Below, piece after piece: positions 8,646-18,471 of a DNA stretch of 64,000 nucleotides. The notes beneath the pieces are model-generated. The model worked only from the letters and a program-made list of their open reading frames with translations, was not told the origin of the DNA and searched no databases. The DNA lies in assembly GCF_022968795.1 (NCBI RefSeq), contig NZ_JALJRB010000011.1:62001-126000 (forward strand), written 5' to 3'. The stretch comes from Desulfatitalea alkaliphila (GTDB taxonomy: Bacteria > Desulfobacterota > Desulfobacteria > Desulfobacterales > Desulfosarcinaceae). Within the stretch, counting starts at the first letter, position 1. Every line of letters starts with the position of its first letter. The translations under genes and the position numbers were made by a program.

Positions 8646-11387
8646 CTACTTCCCCGCCTCCCCCTTCCCCTTGAGCGCCCCCACCGCCTCATCGATTATC
8701 CGCTCCTGCTCCGCTTTATAAATATTGGGAAAACCGGTGGCCGGGGATGAAGCCGGTTTGCGGCCCACGTAGGTCAGGGGGTGATCGATCAATGCTTGGA
8801 TCAGCGGTCGGACGAACCACCAGCCGCCCATGTTCTCCGGCGCTTCCTGCACCCAGGTCACTTCTTTGGCGCGGGTGTAGCCGGACAGAATCGTTTTGAG
8901 TTGTTCCGTGGGAAAGGGATAATATTGTTCCAAACGGACGATGGCGACGTTGTCGGTTTCCAGCGCCTCGCGGCGCTGCAACAATTGATAGTATATTTTG
9001 CCGCTGCACAGCAGTACTTTGCGGGCCTTGGTCGGTTGCGCCGGGTCGTCCAGCACGGTTTGAAAAGGGCCTTCGGCGATATCGGTCAGGGAAGAGACCG
9101 CCTTCGGATGGCGCAGCAGGCTTTTGGGGGTCATGAGCACCAGCGGTTTGCGGTAGGCGGCCTTGGCCTGGCGGCGCAGCAGGTGGAAATATTGGGCGGG
9201 GGTGGTCACGTCGCACACCAGCATGTTCGCACCGGCGCAAAGCTGCAGAAACCGCTCCAGGCGGGCGCTGGAGTGCTCCGGCCCCAAGCCCTCCCAGCCG
9301 TGGGGCAGCAAAAGGCCCAGTCCGCAGAGCCGTTCCCATTTGGCTTCGCCGCTGGCGATGAACAGGTCCACCACGGCCTGGGCGTTGTTGATGAAATCGC
9401 CGAACTGGGCCTCCCAGAGAGTCAAACCGCGGGGTTGAGCCAGGGCGTAACCGTATTCGAAACCCAGCACCGATGCCTCGGACAAGGGACTGTCGTAGAC
9501 CCGGAAGGGCGCGGCCGGGCCGTCGAGGTGTTGCAGCGGCACGTGGCGTCGCTCGTTTTTGCGATCCACCACCACGGCATGGCGTTGGCTGAAGGTACCG
9601 CGGGCGCTGTCCTGGCCGCTCAAACGGATGGGCGTTCCCTCGGCCAGCAAGGTCGCGAAGGCCAGCGCCTCGGCATTGGCCCAATCGATGCCTTCGCCCT
9701 TTTCCACCGCCTCCAGGCGGCGGCGCAGTAACTGGCCGATCTTGTCGTGGGGTGTGAAGTCGTCCGGCAGGGTGTTGACGGTACGGGCCAATTGCCGCAG
9801 CCGTTCGGGGTCCACGGCGGTGTCCACCGGATCGGAACTGTAACGGCCGCTGAACGGTTCCCACTCCTTGTAAAAGGGGGTTTCGGGAAAGGGGCAGGTG
9901 GTACCGTGCACCTCGGCGTAGGCCTGTTCCATGGCGTCCGTGACCGCCTTTTCCATGCGGGCCGTTTCCTTGGCGGTGATCACCCCCTCTTCGATCAGCG
10001 CTTCCGCGTATAGCTTGTGCAGCGAAGGCCTTTGCCGAATGCGATCATACATGCCGGGCTGCGTGAAGTAAGGTTCGTCGCCTTCGTTGTGGCCGAAGCG
10101 GCGGAAGCACACCACGTCCACCACCACGTCCTTGCCGAAGGCGGCCCGGTAATCGGCGGCCAGACCGATCACATGCACCAGCGCTTCGGGGTTCTCCCCG
10201 TGCACATGGAAGATGGGCACCATCAGCATTTTGGCCACGTCGGTGCTGTAGCGCGTGGAACGGGCATCGTCGGGCAAGGTGGTGTAGCCGATCTGGTTGT
10301 TGATCACCACATGAAGGGTGCCGCCGGTGCCGTACCCTTTGAGCTGGCTCATGTTCAATGTTTCGGCCAAGACCCCCTGACCGGCGAAGGCCGCATCGCC
10401 ATGCAGCAGCAAGGGCACCACCCGGCCGCGGCCCGCCTCGCCGGCCATCTCCTGGCGCGCTCGGGCCACCCCCTCCACCACGGGCGATACCGCTTCCAGG
10501 TGGCTGGGGTTGTTCACCAGCAGCGCCTCTACTCTACCCTCCTGCCCCAGGTCGATTTCGCCCAGGTAGCCCTTGTGATACTTCACATCGCCGGCACCCA
10601 CCACCTGGCTGCTGTCGTAGCAGTTTTCAAACTCGGCCAGCAGCTCGGCCACCGGTCGTCCCAGGATGTTGGTCTGCACGTTCAGCCGGCCACGGTGGGC
10701 CATGCCCAGGATCACCTCCCGAGCGCCTTGTCGTGCCAGCCGGCGCAACAAGGCATCGAGCATGGGGATCACGCCGTCGCCGCCCTCCAGGGAAAAACGG
10801 GTCACGGCCACATAGCGCTTGTTGAAAAACTGTTCGAACAGGGCGGCCCGCACCAGCATTTCCAGAATACGCTTGCGTTGGTCCGGATCGAGGTCCGGAC
10901 GGTTGCGGGATGGCTCCATGCGCTCCTGCAGCCAGCGCCGCTCGTCCGGATCCTGCAAATGCATGTACTCAACGCCCACCGAACGGCAGTAGGTCTCCTT
11001 CAAAATCCGGAGCACTTCCTTCAGGGTGGCCCGCTCTGTGAAAGTCAGTTGGGGCGTTTCCACCTCTTGTTCCAGGTGGTCGTCCGACAAGCCGAAGGCC
11101 TCCAGCGCCAGCAGGGGGTGTTCGGTGGGGCAGGCGCTCAATGGATCCATGCAGGCCAACAGGTGGCCCAGGTCGCGGTAGCGGTGGATCAGCTCGGCCA
11201 CCCTGGCCGCCAAATCCCCCGCCGCGGCGGGTCCGGCCGCCGAAGCGGGTTGCTCCCGGCCGATGTCGAATCCATGAAAAAACAGGCGCCACTCGCGGCC
11301 CACGGATCGGGGATCTTTCCGGTAGCGTGCATACTGCTCGTCGATATAGTCCAGATTCAAGGCTTCGGGTATCTGCATGCTGCTCAT
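8646..11387 (-). CDS. sucA: 2-oxoglutarate dehydrogenase E1 component
   Basis: The 913-residue thiamin-diphosphate enzyme decarboxylates 2-oxoglutarate and passes the succinyl group to the lipoyl arm of SucB. The N-terminal E2-binding segment (LDYIDEQYARYR) is present. The thiamin domain shows GMAHRGRLNVQTNILG, HGDAAFAGQGVLAET and FRRFGHNEGDEPYFTQP. The transketolase-like domain shows YGYALAQP, WEAQFGDFINNAQ and LLPHGWEGLGPEHSSAR. Length is normal for the family. The ATG at 11387 has only a weak GAG ahead of it. It is the first gene of the minus-strand operon, behind the promoter at 11499-11527. Confidence 0.96.
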   Translation of the reverse strand: MSSMQIPEALNLDYIDEQYARYRKDPRSVGREWRLFFHGFDIGREQPASAAGPAAAGDLAARVAELIHRYRDLGHLLACMDPLSACPTEHPLLALEAFGLSDDHLEQEVETPQLTFTERATLKEVLRILKETYCRSVGVEYMHLQDPDERRWLQERMEPSRNRPDLDPDQRKRILEMLVRAALFEQFFNKRYVAVTRFSLEGGDGVIPMLDALLRRLARQGAREVILGMAHRGRLNVQTNILGRPVAELLAEFENCYDSSQVVGAGDVKYHKGYLGEIDLGQEGRVEALLVNNPSHLEAVSPVVEGVARARQEMAGEAGRGRVVPLLLHGDAAFAGQGVLAETLNMSQLKGYGTGGTLHVVINNQIGYTTLPDDARSTRYSTDVAKMLMVPIFHVHGENPEALVHVIGLAADYRAAFGKDVVVDVVCFRRFGHNEGDEPYFTQPGMYDRIRQRPSLHKLYAEALIEEGVITAKETARMEKAVTDAMEQAYAEVHGTTCPFPETPFYKEWEPFSGRYSSDPVDTAVDPERLRQLARTVNTLPDDFTPHDKIGQLLRRRLEAVEKGEGIDWANAEALAFATLLAEGTPIRLSGQDSARGTFSQRHAVVVDRKNERRHVPLQHLDGPAAPFRVYDSPLSEASVLGFEYGYALAQPRGLTLWEAQFGDFINNAQAVVDLFIASGEAKWERLCGLGLLLPHGWEGLGPEHSSARLERFLQLCAGANMLVCDVTTPAQYFHLLRRQAKAAYRKPLVLMTPKSLLRHPKAVSSLTDIAEGPFQTVLDDPAQPTKARKVLLCSGKIYYQLLQRREALETDNVAIVRLEQYYPFPTEQLKTILSGYTRAKEVTWVQEAPENMGGWWFVRPLIQALIDHPLTYVGRKPASSPATGFPNIYKAEQERIIDEAVGALKGKGEAGK

Positions 11388-11498
11388 TTTCTCGAAGGGG
11401 TTGAACGGTGGCCGGGTGACCCCGGATCGGCGAACAGTTCGGGATCGGGACCGGTGAATGGTGGTTCTGGCCGGTGATCAGGGTTCATTCTGTGATGG

Positions 11499-11527
11499 AT
11501 GATAGGCAAAAGCGCCAAGGGTGTCAA
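11499..11527 (-). promoter_or_regulatory. Sigma70-like promoter for sucA operon
   Basis: On the minus strand TTGACA (11527-11522) and TATCAT (11504-11499) are separated by exactly 17 bases. This is close to the consensus and leaves a leader of about 105 bases before sucA. Confidence 0.65.
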
Positions 11528-11564
11528 TCGGGTTCCTTTGGTTGGTCGAATGTGCAACATTTCT

Positions 11565-11593
11565 TTGACTTTTATCCCCCTTGGGCCGAAAAT
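11565..11593 (+). promoter_or_regulatory. Possible promoter for HD-domain gene
   Basis: TTGACT, a 17-base spacer and GAAAAT lie about 65 bases before the GTG start at 11657, diverging from the sucA promoter. The minus-10 hexamer is weak. Confidence 0.35.
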
Positions 11594-11656
11594 AGAGAGG
11601 TTGGACCAAAGATCGTCCATCAATGGCACCTGATCGGTTAACAGCGGAGGTCGACC

Positions 11657-12217
11657 GTGCACATCCCTGAACGCGCAATATGCCTCAGCCTGCTGGATGA
11701 CATGGACATGCCGGAGCACATCCTGGCCCATTCCCAGTTGGTGTGCCAAGTGGCCTTGCTGCTCACGGACGCTTTGCAAGCGGCCGGTGTGCCGCTCAAC
11801 CGGCCTCTGGTCCATGCATCGGCCCTGTTGCACGACATCACCAAACCGCGCAGCTTCACCACCGGCGAAAATCACGCCCAAACCGGTGGTGAATATCTTG
11901 CCGGATTGGGATTCCCGGAGGTGGGCGAGGTGGTGCGCCAGCATGTGGTGCTGGACGCCTACTTCGCGGCCGAGGCGCCCAACGAGGCGGAGATCGTCAA
12001 CTACGCCGACAAGCGGGTGCTCCACGACAAGATCGTGCCTCTGGACCAGCGCATGCAATACATTCTCGCGCGTTACGCCAAAACCGAGACCCATGTCCGG
12101 ATGTTGCAAAAGGTCTGGGAGCAAACCGATCAATTGGAGAAGCGGCTGTTCGCCTACCTGCGCTTCACGCCGCTGCAACTGTGCGACCGGGTGGACGCCG
12201 AGCGCTGTCCGCCATAA
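11657..12217 (+). CDS. HD-domain phosphohydrolase
   Basis: A 186-residue single-domain HD protein. The metal-binding pattern is seen as the early histidine in ILAHSQLV, LLHDITK for the HD pair, and the following histidines in ENHAQTGG and RQHVV with a late aspartate in NYADKRVLHD. The start is a GTG preceded by GCGGAGG at six bases. HD proteins of this size hydrolyse phosphate esters, often nucleotides, but no substrate can be assigned. It diverges from sucA and precedes the histidine kinase by 93 bases. Confidence 0.8.
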   Translation: MHIPERAICLSLLDDMDMPEHILAHSQLVCQVALLLTDALQAAGVPLNRPLVHASALLHDITKPRSFTTGENHAQTGGEYLAGLGFPEVGEVVRQHVVLDAYFAAEAPNEAEIVNYADKRVLHDKIVPLDQRMQYILARYAKTETHVRMLQKVWEQTDQLEKRLFAYLRFTPLQLCDRVDAERCPP

Positions 12218-12310
12218 CAAGCAGTGCGCCATGCCGAATGCCATGCGAACAAGTGTTTTTTTGCACTGCAACGGACACAACGATATTTGAGGAAGTTGAT
12301 ACCAGCGGGC

Positions 12311-14602
12311 ATGCGATCAAGGCTTCTTGGAATCGCCACGAACCTCTATCGCAAATATGCGCCCGAAGCCGTACTGGATCCCGACGCGCCGAAACATTGG
12401 CAGGAGATCGTGCTTTACCTGTTTGTGCTGGTGGCGGTCTCCGTTGGATTCCTTGCGCTGCTGCTGGGCATGTATGACAATATCCAGCATGATTATTGGT
12501 ACATCCTGTTTGCATGCACCATCGGCTATGTCGGTTGCCTGTTGGTTTTTTTCTTTCCCGAAGCACGTTTCGAATGGCGCGCCGCGACCGTCTGCGGCCT
12601 CATCTATTTGATCGGCATTTCCATCGTGCTCACCGTCGGCCCCTTCCTGTCCTCCCGGGAATGGCTTTTCGCCTTCAGTATCATGGCCTGCATATTGTTG
12701 GGCTGGCCGGGTGCCATCGCATCCATGGTCGTTAGTTTCGTGACCTGGCTCGGCATCTGGATGCTGATCAAGACCGATTTCTGGGCACACCTGTTCGATG
12801 CGGGAAAGGGCGCGCACCACTGGCTGATGATCACCATCGATTTGCTGTTCATTTACGTGGCCACCGCTTTGCTGACCACCTTTTTTTCCAACCGCATCGG
12901 GCAGTCCGATCAGGCGGCCAAAAGCCTTTCCCGGCAGCTTTTGGAAGAACGCAACAAGCTGGCCGCCTTCAACCGCCAACTGGCGCTCGAAATAGAGGAG
13001 CGCAAAACCATCGCCAAAGCCCTGCAGGAAAGCGAGGAGAAGTATCGTACGATTTTGGAGACCATGGAAGACGCCTACTTCGAGGTCGACCTGCAGGGCA
13101 AGCTGACATTTTTCAACCGTTCCCTGGGAGTTCAATTGGGATATAGCGGCGCTGAATTGATCGGGACCCATTTTCGCACTTTGGTGGATGGCGCCCATGC
13201 CGCAAAGCTGGTGCGGGCGTTCAACAAGCTCTTTCGTTCCGGAAGTGCCGCTCAGTCGGTGGATATCGAGATCCGCACCCGCCACAAAGGGATCCGGATT
13301 CTCAGTCTGCTGGCGACATTGGTACGCGACGGCGACGGCGCACCGGTCAAATTCCAAGGGCTGTCAAGGGACATCACGGAAAATCGCCTGATGGAGGAGC
13401 ACTTGCAGCGGGCTCGCAAAATGGAAGCCGTGGGCGCCTTGGCCGGAGGGGTCGCCCATGACCTGAACAACACCCTGTCGGGCGTTGTCGGTTATCCCGA
13501 ATTGCTGCTCATGAATCTGCCGGAAACCGACCCGCTGCGCAAACCCATCATGGGCATCAAAAAGTCGGGGGAAAAGGCGGTGGCCATCGTTCAGGATCTG
13601 TTGACCCTGGCCAGAAGAGGCGTCGCCGTCAAGGAGATCACCAATCTGAACACCCTGGTGCATGAATATCTACAAAGCACGGAATTTCACACCCTCAAGG
13701 CATTTCATGCCGAAGTGAAGTTCGAAACCCAGCTGGCCCCTTCTTTGCTCAACATATCCGGATCGCCGATCCATTTGTCCAAATCGCTGATGAACCTGAT
13801 TTCCAATGCCGCGGAGGCCATCAAGGACGAGGGGACCATCTTTGTGTCCACCGCCAACCGATATGTGGAGCAGAACGAGGCGACGTCCGGGAATCTTGCG
13901 GAAGGTGATTATGTGGTTTTGACGGTCCGCGACACCGGTGAAGGCATCCCCCCGGAAGATATCGACAGGATTTTCGAGCCCTTCTTCACCAAAAAAGTGA
14001 TGGGCCGCAGCGGCACGGGACTCGGCATGGCGGTGGTCTGGGGCACCGTGGAGGACCATGGCGGCCACATCGATGTGCGCAGCGGACCGGGCCGGGGCAC
14101 AACATTCACCATCCACTTGCCGGCAACTCGCGAAGCGGTTCTGCAACCAACGCCCACCCTTTCCGTCGCGGATTACCGCGGCCATGGCGAACGCATCCTG
14201 ATTGTGGACGATGTGGCCACGCAAAGGGAAGTCGCCTCAAAAATGCTCACCGTGCTGGGCTATGCGCCGGAAGCCGTCGACAGCGGTTTGGCCGCGGTGG
14301 CGCACTGCAAAACGCACAAGGTGGATTTGCTGTTGCTCGACATGATCATGCGGCCCGGTATCGACGGCCTCGAAACCTACAAACGCATCCTTGCCTTGCA
14401 TCCGGGCCAAAAAGCGATCATCGCCAGTGGCTATTCCGAAACCGAGCGTATCAAGGAAACATTGCGCCTGGGTGCCGGGGCATATCTGAAAAAGCCATAT
14501 TCCATGGAAAAATTGGGATTGGCGGTCAAAAACGCGCTGTCCAGTGAACCGACGCAGGCATCCGAACCACCCGCTGCTGCGCCATCATGGCGCCCATCGT
14601 GA
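12311..14602 (+). CDS. Membrane hybrid histidine kinase with PAS and receiver domains
   Basis: About 763 residues from the ATG at 12311; the frame is open to a GTG at 12224, so the start is not certain. The order is five or six N-terminal transmembrane helices (to about residue 190), a short coiled coil, a PAS domain (about 250-375), the HisKA domain with phosphohistidine H383 in GGVAHDLNN, the ATPase domain (NLISNAAEAI, DTGEGIPPEDIDRIFEPFF, GTGLGMAVV) and a C-terminal receiver with D677 in LLLLDMIMRPGIDG. It should autophosphorylate and pass phosphate to its own receiver. The output partner is unknown; the NtrC-like protein at 23042-24187 is not adjacent. Confidence 0.9.
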   Translation: MRSRLLGIATNLYRKYAPEAVLDPDAPKHWQEIVLYLFVLVAVSVGFLALLLGMYDNIQHDYWYILFACTIGYVGCLLVFFFPEARFEWRAATVCGLIYLIGISIVLTVGPFLSSREWLFAFSIMACILLGWPGAIASMVVSFVTWLGIWMLIKTDFWAHLFDAGKGAHHWLMITIDLLFIYVATALLTTFFSNRIGQSDQAAKSLSRQLLEERNKLAAFNRQLALEIEERKTIAKALQESEEKYRTILETMEDAYFEVDLQGKLTFFNRSLGVQLGYSGAELIGTHFRTLVDGAHAAKLVRAFNKLFRSGSAAQSVDIEIRTRHKGIRILSLLATLVRDGDGAPVKFQGLSRDITENRLMEEHLQRARKMEAVGALAGGVAHDLNNTLSGVVGYPELLLMNLPETDPLRKPIMGIKKSGEKAVAIVQDLLTLARRGVAVKEITNLNTLVHEYLQSTEFHTLKAFHAEVKFETQLAPSLLNISGSPIHLSKSLMNLISNAAEAIKDEGTIFVSTANRYVEQNEATSGNLAEGDYVVLTVRDTGEGIPPEDIDRIFEPFFTKKVMGRSGTGLGMAVVWGTVEDHGGHIDVRSGPGRGTTFTIHLPATREAVLQPTPTLSVADYRGHGERILIVDDVATQREVASKMLTVLGYAPEAVDSGLAAVAHCKTHKVDLLLLDMIMRPGIDGLETYKRILALHPGQKAIIASGYSETERIKETLRLGAGAYLKKPYSMEKLGLAVKNALSSEPTQASEPPAAAPSWRPS

Positions 14603-14665
14603 TTGCGCAATGGTTTCAAGCACAGAGGGCGGCCGTGGCCCTTGTTTCCGGCCGCGAAAGCCAAT

Positions 14666-15337
14666 TCACTGTGTACCGCCGGACCGGCGCGAAGCTTGGA
14701 AGCGGCGCTGCAGCGCCGGGCCTGCCAAAAACAGTGCTGCCAGGACAAACAATGGCCCGAGGGTTTGCAGGTCGATGGCCTCGGCAATGGTGTCGGCCGT
14801 AGCGGCATTGCGGATCATCAGGGCGTACAGGAACCCCTTGATCGTAAAACCGACCGCTGTGGCAATCAGAAATCGCGGCAGAGGCACCGCCAGGACGCCG
14901 GCCCCGTAATTGATCACCGAGTGGGGAAAATTGGGCAGGGTGCGAACGGCCAAAAGGGTGCCCCAATCGCTGTTGCTGTACAGAAAGCGCAACACCCGTG
15001 CTGGTTTGGCCGGGGATCCGCCCCCCTTACCGGCCAACCACCGGCACAGGCCGTAGGCGGCCAAGGCCCCCAGCGTACCCCCGGCCACGATGATGGCGGT
15101 GGCCGTCAACGGTTGATAAAAAAGCCCTGCCACCCATATCAGGGTCGATCCGGGCAAGGCGAAAGTGTACAACACCACCTTGGCCGCGATCAGGGCGGGT
15201 ATGAACCACCACAAGTGGGCGTACCGCTCCCCTTGCGCGACAAACAGCCGCCAATCGAACCAACCCAACTGCCCGGCGACGATGCCCAGCACGACCACCA
15301 GACCGAACAAAATGGGTTTGTATCGGGGCTTGGCCAT
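14666..15337 (-). CDS. TVP38/TMEM64 (DedA-like) membrane protein
   Basis: About 223 residues from ATG 15337 (MAKPRYKPILFG). An N-terminal helix precedes the SNARE-associated/VTT domain with FALPGSTLIWVAGLFYQP, GGTLGALAAYGLCRWLAG, and the typical RTLPNFPHSVINYGAGVL. Two hydrophobic segments close the protein. The family acts in membrane lipid handling or transport; substrate unknown. The frame is open further upstream to 15592 but that part reads like non-coding sequence. It converges with the histidine kinase gene, 63 bases apart. Confidence 0.8.
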   Translation of the reverse strand: MAKPRYKPILFGLVVVLGIVAGQLGWFDWRLFVAQGERYAHLWWFIPALIAAKVVLYTFALPGSTLIWVAGLFYQPLTATAIIVAGGTLGALAAYGLCRWLAGKGGGSPAKPARVLRFLYSNSDWGTLLAVRTLPNFPHSVINYGAGVLAVPLPRFLIATAVGFTIKGFLYALMIRNAATADTIAEAIDLQTLGPLFVLAALFLAGPALQRRFQASRRSGGTQ

Positions 15338-15652
15338 TTTTGCATCCACAACCCGATCCCACCCCGGTTTTCTGTGTTCAATGACCCGGCCTTGCCCGCA
15401 GGGGCGCCGGACATGGCACACCATAGCATGTTCGCCCTCTGTTCTGAAAATCGTGCCGCGACAACTTGAAATACCGACACCTGGAATACCGTCGCCAAGG
15501 CAAAGGGGCCGGATGCAAATGGGTCGCTTTTCACCCGCCGGAGTGATGTACACCAGGGCCGAATAATGATATGGAAAGGTTTTTTTGCACACCGGTGCAT
15601 TGCCGTGCCAACCAATGGATTCCGGCCGATTTCCATGTCAATGAGGAGTACG

Positions 15653-16441
15653 ATGGTCATGAACAATTCCGTACCGCTTTTCCGGCGTCTGTTTATTCGC
15701 ATCGCCTTTTTCAACCTGTTGGCCTGCGGGGCGCTCATCGGCGCCGCCTACTGGCTGTTGGATGTCGCCGCAGCGCAAACCGGACGATTGGTCCAGGCCC
15801 ACCCCGCCTCGGCCGAAATCACCCGCCTGGCCGAGTGGATGGGCAAGGCCGCGGAGGGGTTCTGGCCCTTTATCGTGCCGGCCGTTTGTCTCTTTTTCCT
15901 GCTCATCACCCTGCTCTCCGCCTGGTCCGCCCGCCGTGCCATGGCCGACGTTGTCCGCGACGCGGTGCCCCCCGCCGCCAAATCCCGCAAAAAATCAAAG
16001 CCGGCGCCAACGCGCGAACCGGACGAAGCGGCCGAGGCGGCAGCACAGCGGGCGGCCGACGCCAAGCGGCTCTATCTGCACCTGGTGTCCGTGCTGCAAA
16101 AAGAGGGTCGCCTGCTGGACTTCTTCTCGGAAGATCTCACCCCTTACAACGACGGTCAAATCGGTGCCGCGGTGCGCAGCATTCACGAGGGGTGCAAAAA
16201 AGCCCTTGATGATGTCATCGCCCCGCAGGCGATCCTCGCTCAGCAAGAAGAGGAGGAGATCGAGGTGGCGGCCGATTTCGACCCCAACGCCCTCAAACTG
16301 GTGGGCAATGTGACCGGCCGCCCCCCTTTTAAAGGCATCGTGCGCCATCGCGGCTGGCGGGCCCGCAAATTGGACCTGCCGTCCTTTTCAGGCAGCGTGG
16401 CCCCGGAGATCATCGCCCCGGCGGAAGTGGAAGTGAGATGA
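15653..16441 (+). CDS. DUF2760 membrane-anchored protein
   Basis: 262 residues; the start at 15653 follows GAGGAG by five bases. Two transmembrane helices (about residues 15-40 and 70-95) are followed by an Ala/Lys/Glu-rich linker and a conserved soluble domain (RLYLHLVSVLQKEGRLLDFF, PYNDGQIGAAVRSIHEGCKK, PPFKGIVRHRGWRARK). This pattern matches DUF2760, which I recall as a usual neighbour of the Hsp70-like genes that follow. Its function is not known. It stops 16 bases before the first Hsp70 gene, so the three are probably one operon. Confidence 0.8.
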   Translation: MVMNNSVPLFRRLFIRIAFFNLLACGALIGAAYWLLDVAAAQTGRLVQAHPASAEITRLAEWMGKAAEGFWPFIVPAVCLFFLLITLLSAWSARRAMADVVRDAVPPAAKSRKKSKPAPTREPDEAAEAAAQRAADAKRLYLHLVSVLQKEGRLLDFFSEDLTPYNDGQIGAAVRSIHEGCKKALDDVIAPQAILAQQEEEEIEVAADFDPNALKLVGNVTGRPPFKGIVRHRGWRARKLDLPSFSGSVAPEIIAPAEVEVR

Positions 16442-16457
16442 AAAGGAATTTAAGCCC

Positions 16458-18278
16458 ATGAACACCCCCCGATATATCATCGGCATCGACCTGGGCACCA
16501 CCAACAGCGCGGTGGCCTATGTACCGGCGGACACCGACCGGGTGGAAGAGGCCTCCATCCGGTTGCTGGAAATCCCTCAACTGGTGGACGCGGGGGTGGT
16601 GGCATCGCGCCCCCTGTTGCCCTCCTTCGTGCTGCTGCCCACGGCGCAGGACGTGCCCCGGGATGCCCTGGCCCTGCCCTGGGATCCGAACCCCGGCATG
16701 GCGGTGGGGGAATTTGCCCGCCGGCGCGGCGAGGAGATCCCCCACCGGCTCATCGCTTCGGCCAAGTCCTGGCTGTGCAACACCCTGGTGGACCGCAAGG
16801 CCCGCATCCTGCCCTGGGATGAAGCCGCCGGCGGCAGCCCGTCGGCCACCGAAGGCAAGATGTCGCCGGTGGAGGCTTCCGCCGCCATTTTGCGCCATTT
16901 GCGCCTGGCCTGGAACCATGTGATGGCCCGCTCGCCGTCCGGCGAGACGCAAGCCCACCTGGCCATGGAGAACCAGGCCGTGTTTCTCACGGTGCCGGCC
17001 TCCTTCGACCCCGTGGCACGGGAGTTGACGGTGGCGGCAGCCCAAATGGCCGGTCTGCCCAAGGTCACCCTGCTGGAAGAGCCGCAGGCCGCCTTCTATG
17101 CCTGGATCGCCCATCACGCCGAACGCTGGCGCGAAGTGATGGCGCCGGGCGACCTGGTGCTGGTGTGCGATGTGGGCGGCGGCACCACCGATTTCAGCCT
17201 CATCCAGGTGGCCGACGATCAAGGACGGCTTTCCCTGGAACGCGTGGCCGTGGGCAATCACCTGCTCATCGGCGGCACCAACATGGACCTTACCCTGGCC
17301 TACGCCCTGGCGCGCCAACTGGCCGAGGGCGGCACCCGCCTGGACAGTTGGCAGATGAACGGACTCTGGCAGAGCTGCCGCACGGCCAAGGAGCGGCTGC
17401 TCAGCGAGCCCGACCTGCAGCGCCTGCCGGTGACGGTCCTGGGCCGCGGCAGCCGACTCATCGGCGGCACCATCTCCACCGACCTCACCCGCGAGACCGC
17501 GGAGCATCTGCTGCGGGACGGCTTTCTGCCCCTTTGCGACCGCGAAGACAGGCCGCAGGCCACCAAGCGGGCCGGCATCCAGGAGTTCGGCCTGGCCTTC
17601 GAAGCCGACCCGGCCATCACGCGCCATTTGGCCGCCTTTCTCGACCGCGCCGCGGCCGACGGCCGCTCCGCGGCGCCCACGGCGGTATTGTTCAACGGCG
17701 GCGTGATGAAATCGGCCCTCTTTCGACAACAGATCCTTACCGCCCTCGACCGTTGGTCACCGAGCGGCACCGTGCGGGAAATCGATGGGGCCGACTTCGA
17801 TCTGGCCGTGGCCCGCGGCGCCGCCTGCTACGGACTGGCCAAACAGGGCACGGGCATTCGCATCCGCGGCGGGCTGGGGCGCGCCTATTACATCGGCATC
17901 GCCGCCGCCATGCCCGCCGTGCCGGGCCTGCCCGCCCCCACCAAGGCGCTGTGCGTGGCCGCTTTCGGCATGGAGGAAGGCACCACGGCGGCCATCGCCG
18001 ATCGGGAATTCGTCCTGCGGGTAGGCGAGCCGGTGGTGTTCGATTTCCTCGGTTCCACCACCCGCAAAGCGGATGCGGTGGGCACGGTGGTGGAGGATTG
18101 GGAAGAACAAATCCAACCCATCACCACCCTGGAAACCACATTGGACGGCGAGCCGGGCCAAATACTGCCGGTCACCCTGGAACTGCATGTGACCGAGGTG
18201 GGAACGTTGGAATTGTGGTGTGTTTCGAAGGTGGATGAGCGGCGGTGGAAGTTGGAATGGAATGTGAGGGAGAGATAG
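16458..18278 (+). CDS. Hsp70-family protein with short C-terminus
   Basis: 606 residues. The actin-like ATPase domain is complete: phosphate-1 GIDLGTTNSAVAY at residue 9, connect/phosphate-2 LVCDVGGGTTDFSLI, the adenosine motif region LFNGGVMKSALFR, and SAKSWLCN near the catalytic lysine. After about residue 450 only a short beta-rich stretch follows, without the helical lid or EEVD-like tail of DnaK. It resembles the Hsp70-like proteins found next to DUF2760, not the housekeeping DnaK, and no DnaJ or GrpE gene is nearby. The client or partner may be the product of the next gene. Confidence 0.88.
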   Translation: MNTPRYIIGIDLGTTNSAVAYVPADTDRVEEASIRLLEIPQLVDAGVVASRPLLPSFVLLPTAQDVPRDALALPWDPNPGMAVGEFARRRGEEIPHRLIASAKSWLCNTLVDRKARILPWDEAAGGSPSATEGKMSPVEASAAILRHLRLAWNHVMARSPSGETQAHLAMENQAVFLTVPASFDPVARELTVAAAQMAGLPKVTLLEEPQAAFYAWIAHHAERWREVMAPGDLVLVCDVGGGTTDFSLIQVADDQGRLSLERVAVGNHLLIGGTNMDLTLAYALARQLAEGGTRLDSWQMNGLWQSCRTAKERLLSEPDLQRLPVTVLGRGSRLIGGTISTDLTRETAEHLLRDGFLPLCDREDRPQATKRAGIQEFGLAFEADPAITRHLAAFLDRAAADGRSAAPTAVLFNGGVMKSALFRQQILTALDRWSPSGTVREIDGADFDLAVARGAACYGLAKQGTGIRIRGGLGRAYYIGIAAAMPAVPGLPAPTKALCVAAFGMEEGTTAAIADREFVLRVGEPVVFDFLGSTTRKADAVGTVVEDWEEQIQPITTLETTLDGEPGQILPVTLELHVTEVGTLELWCVSKVDERRWKLEWNVRER

Positions 18279-18310
18279 TGTTAAGTGTTAAGTGTTAAGT
18301 GTTAAGTTTA
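18278..18310 (+). repeat. TTAAGTG heptamer tandem immediately after Hsp70 stop (copy E)
   Basis: The TAG stop runs straight into TG and then TTAAGTG three times and TTAAGTT. It is related to, but more regular than, copies A-D. The rest of the 193-base gap up to the next gene is AG-rich and holds a short AGTTTAA duplicate at 18345-18361 and the ribosome site; nothing else is seen. Confidence 0.8.
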
Positions 18311-18471
18311 ATTCGAAGGATGAAGAGAAGAAAAAGAATAAGAGAAGTTTAAAGTTTAAAGCAAGGTATTTTGTCGATTTGATTGAGGTGTTTGAATTAT
18401 GGGGAGCGGCGTGAAAAGGGCTGGTGAGGTGTGGGAAAGGTTTGGGTTGGATGGTTGGATCGGAGGGTCGT

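Noticed and set aside
11384-12280. Minus-strand open frame of about 300 codons covering the HD hydrolase gene
   Set aside because: The plus-strand frame has a clear HD metal-site pattern and ribosome site; the opposite frame has neither.
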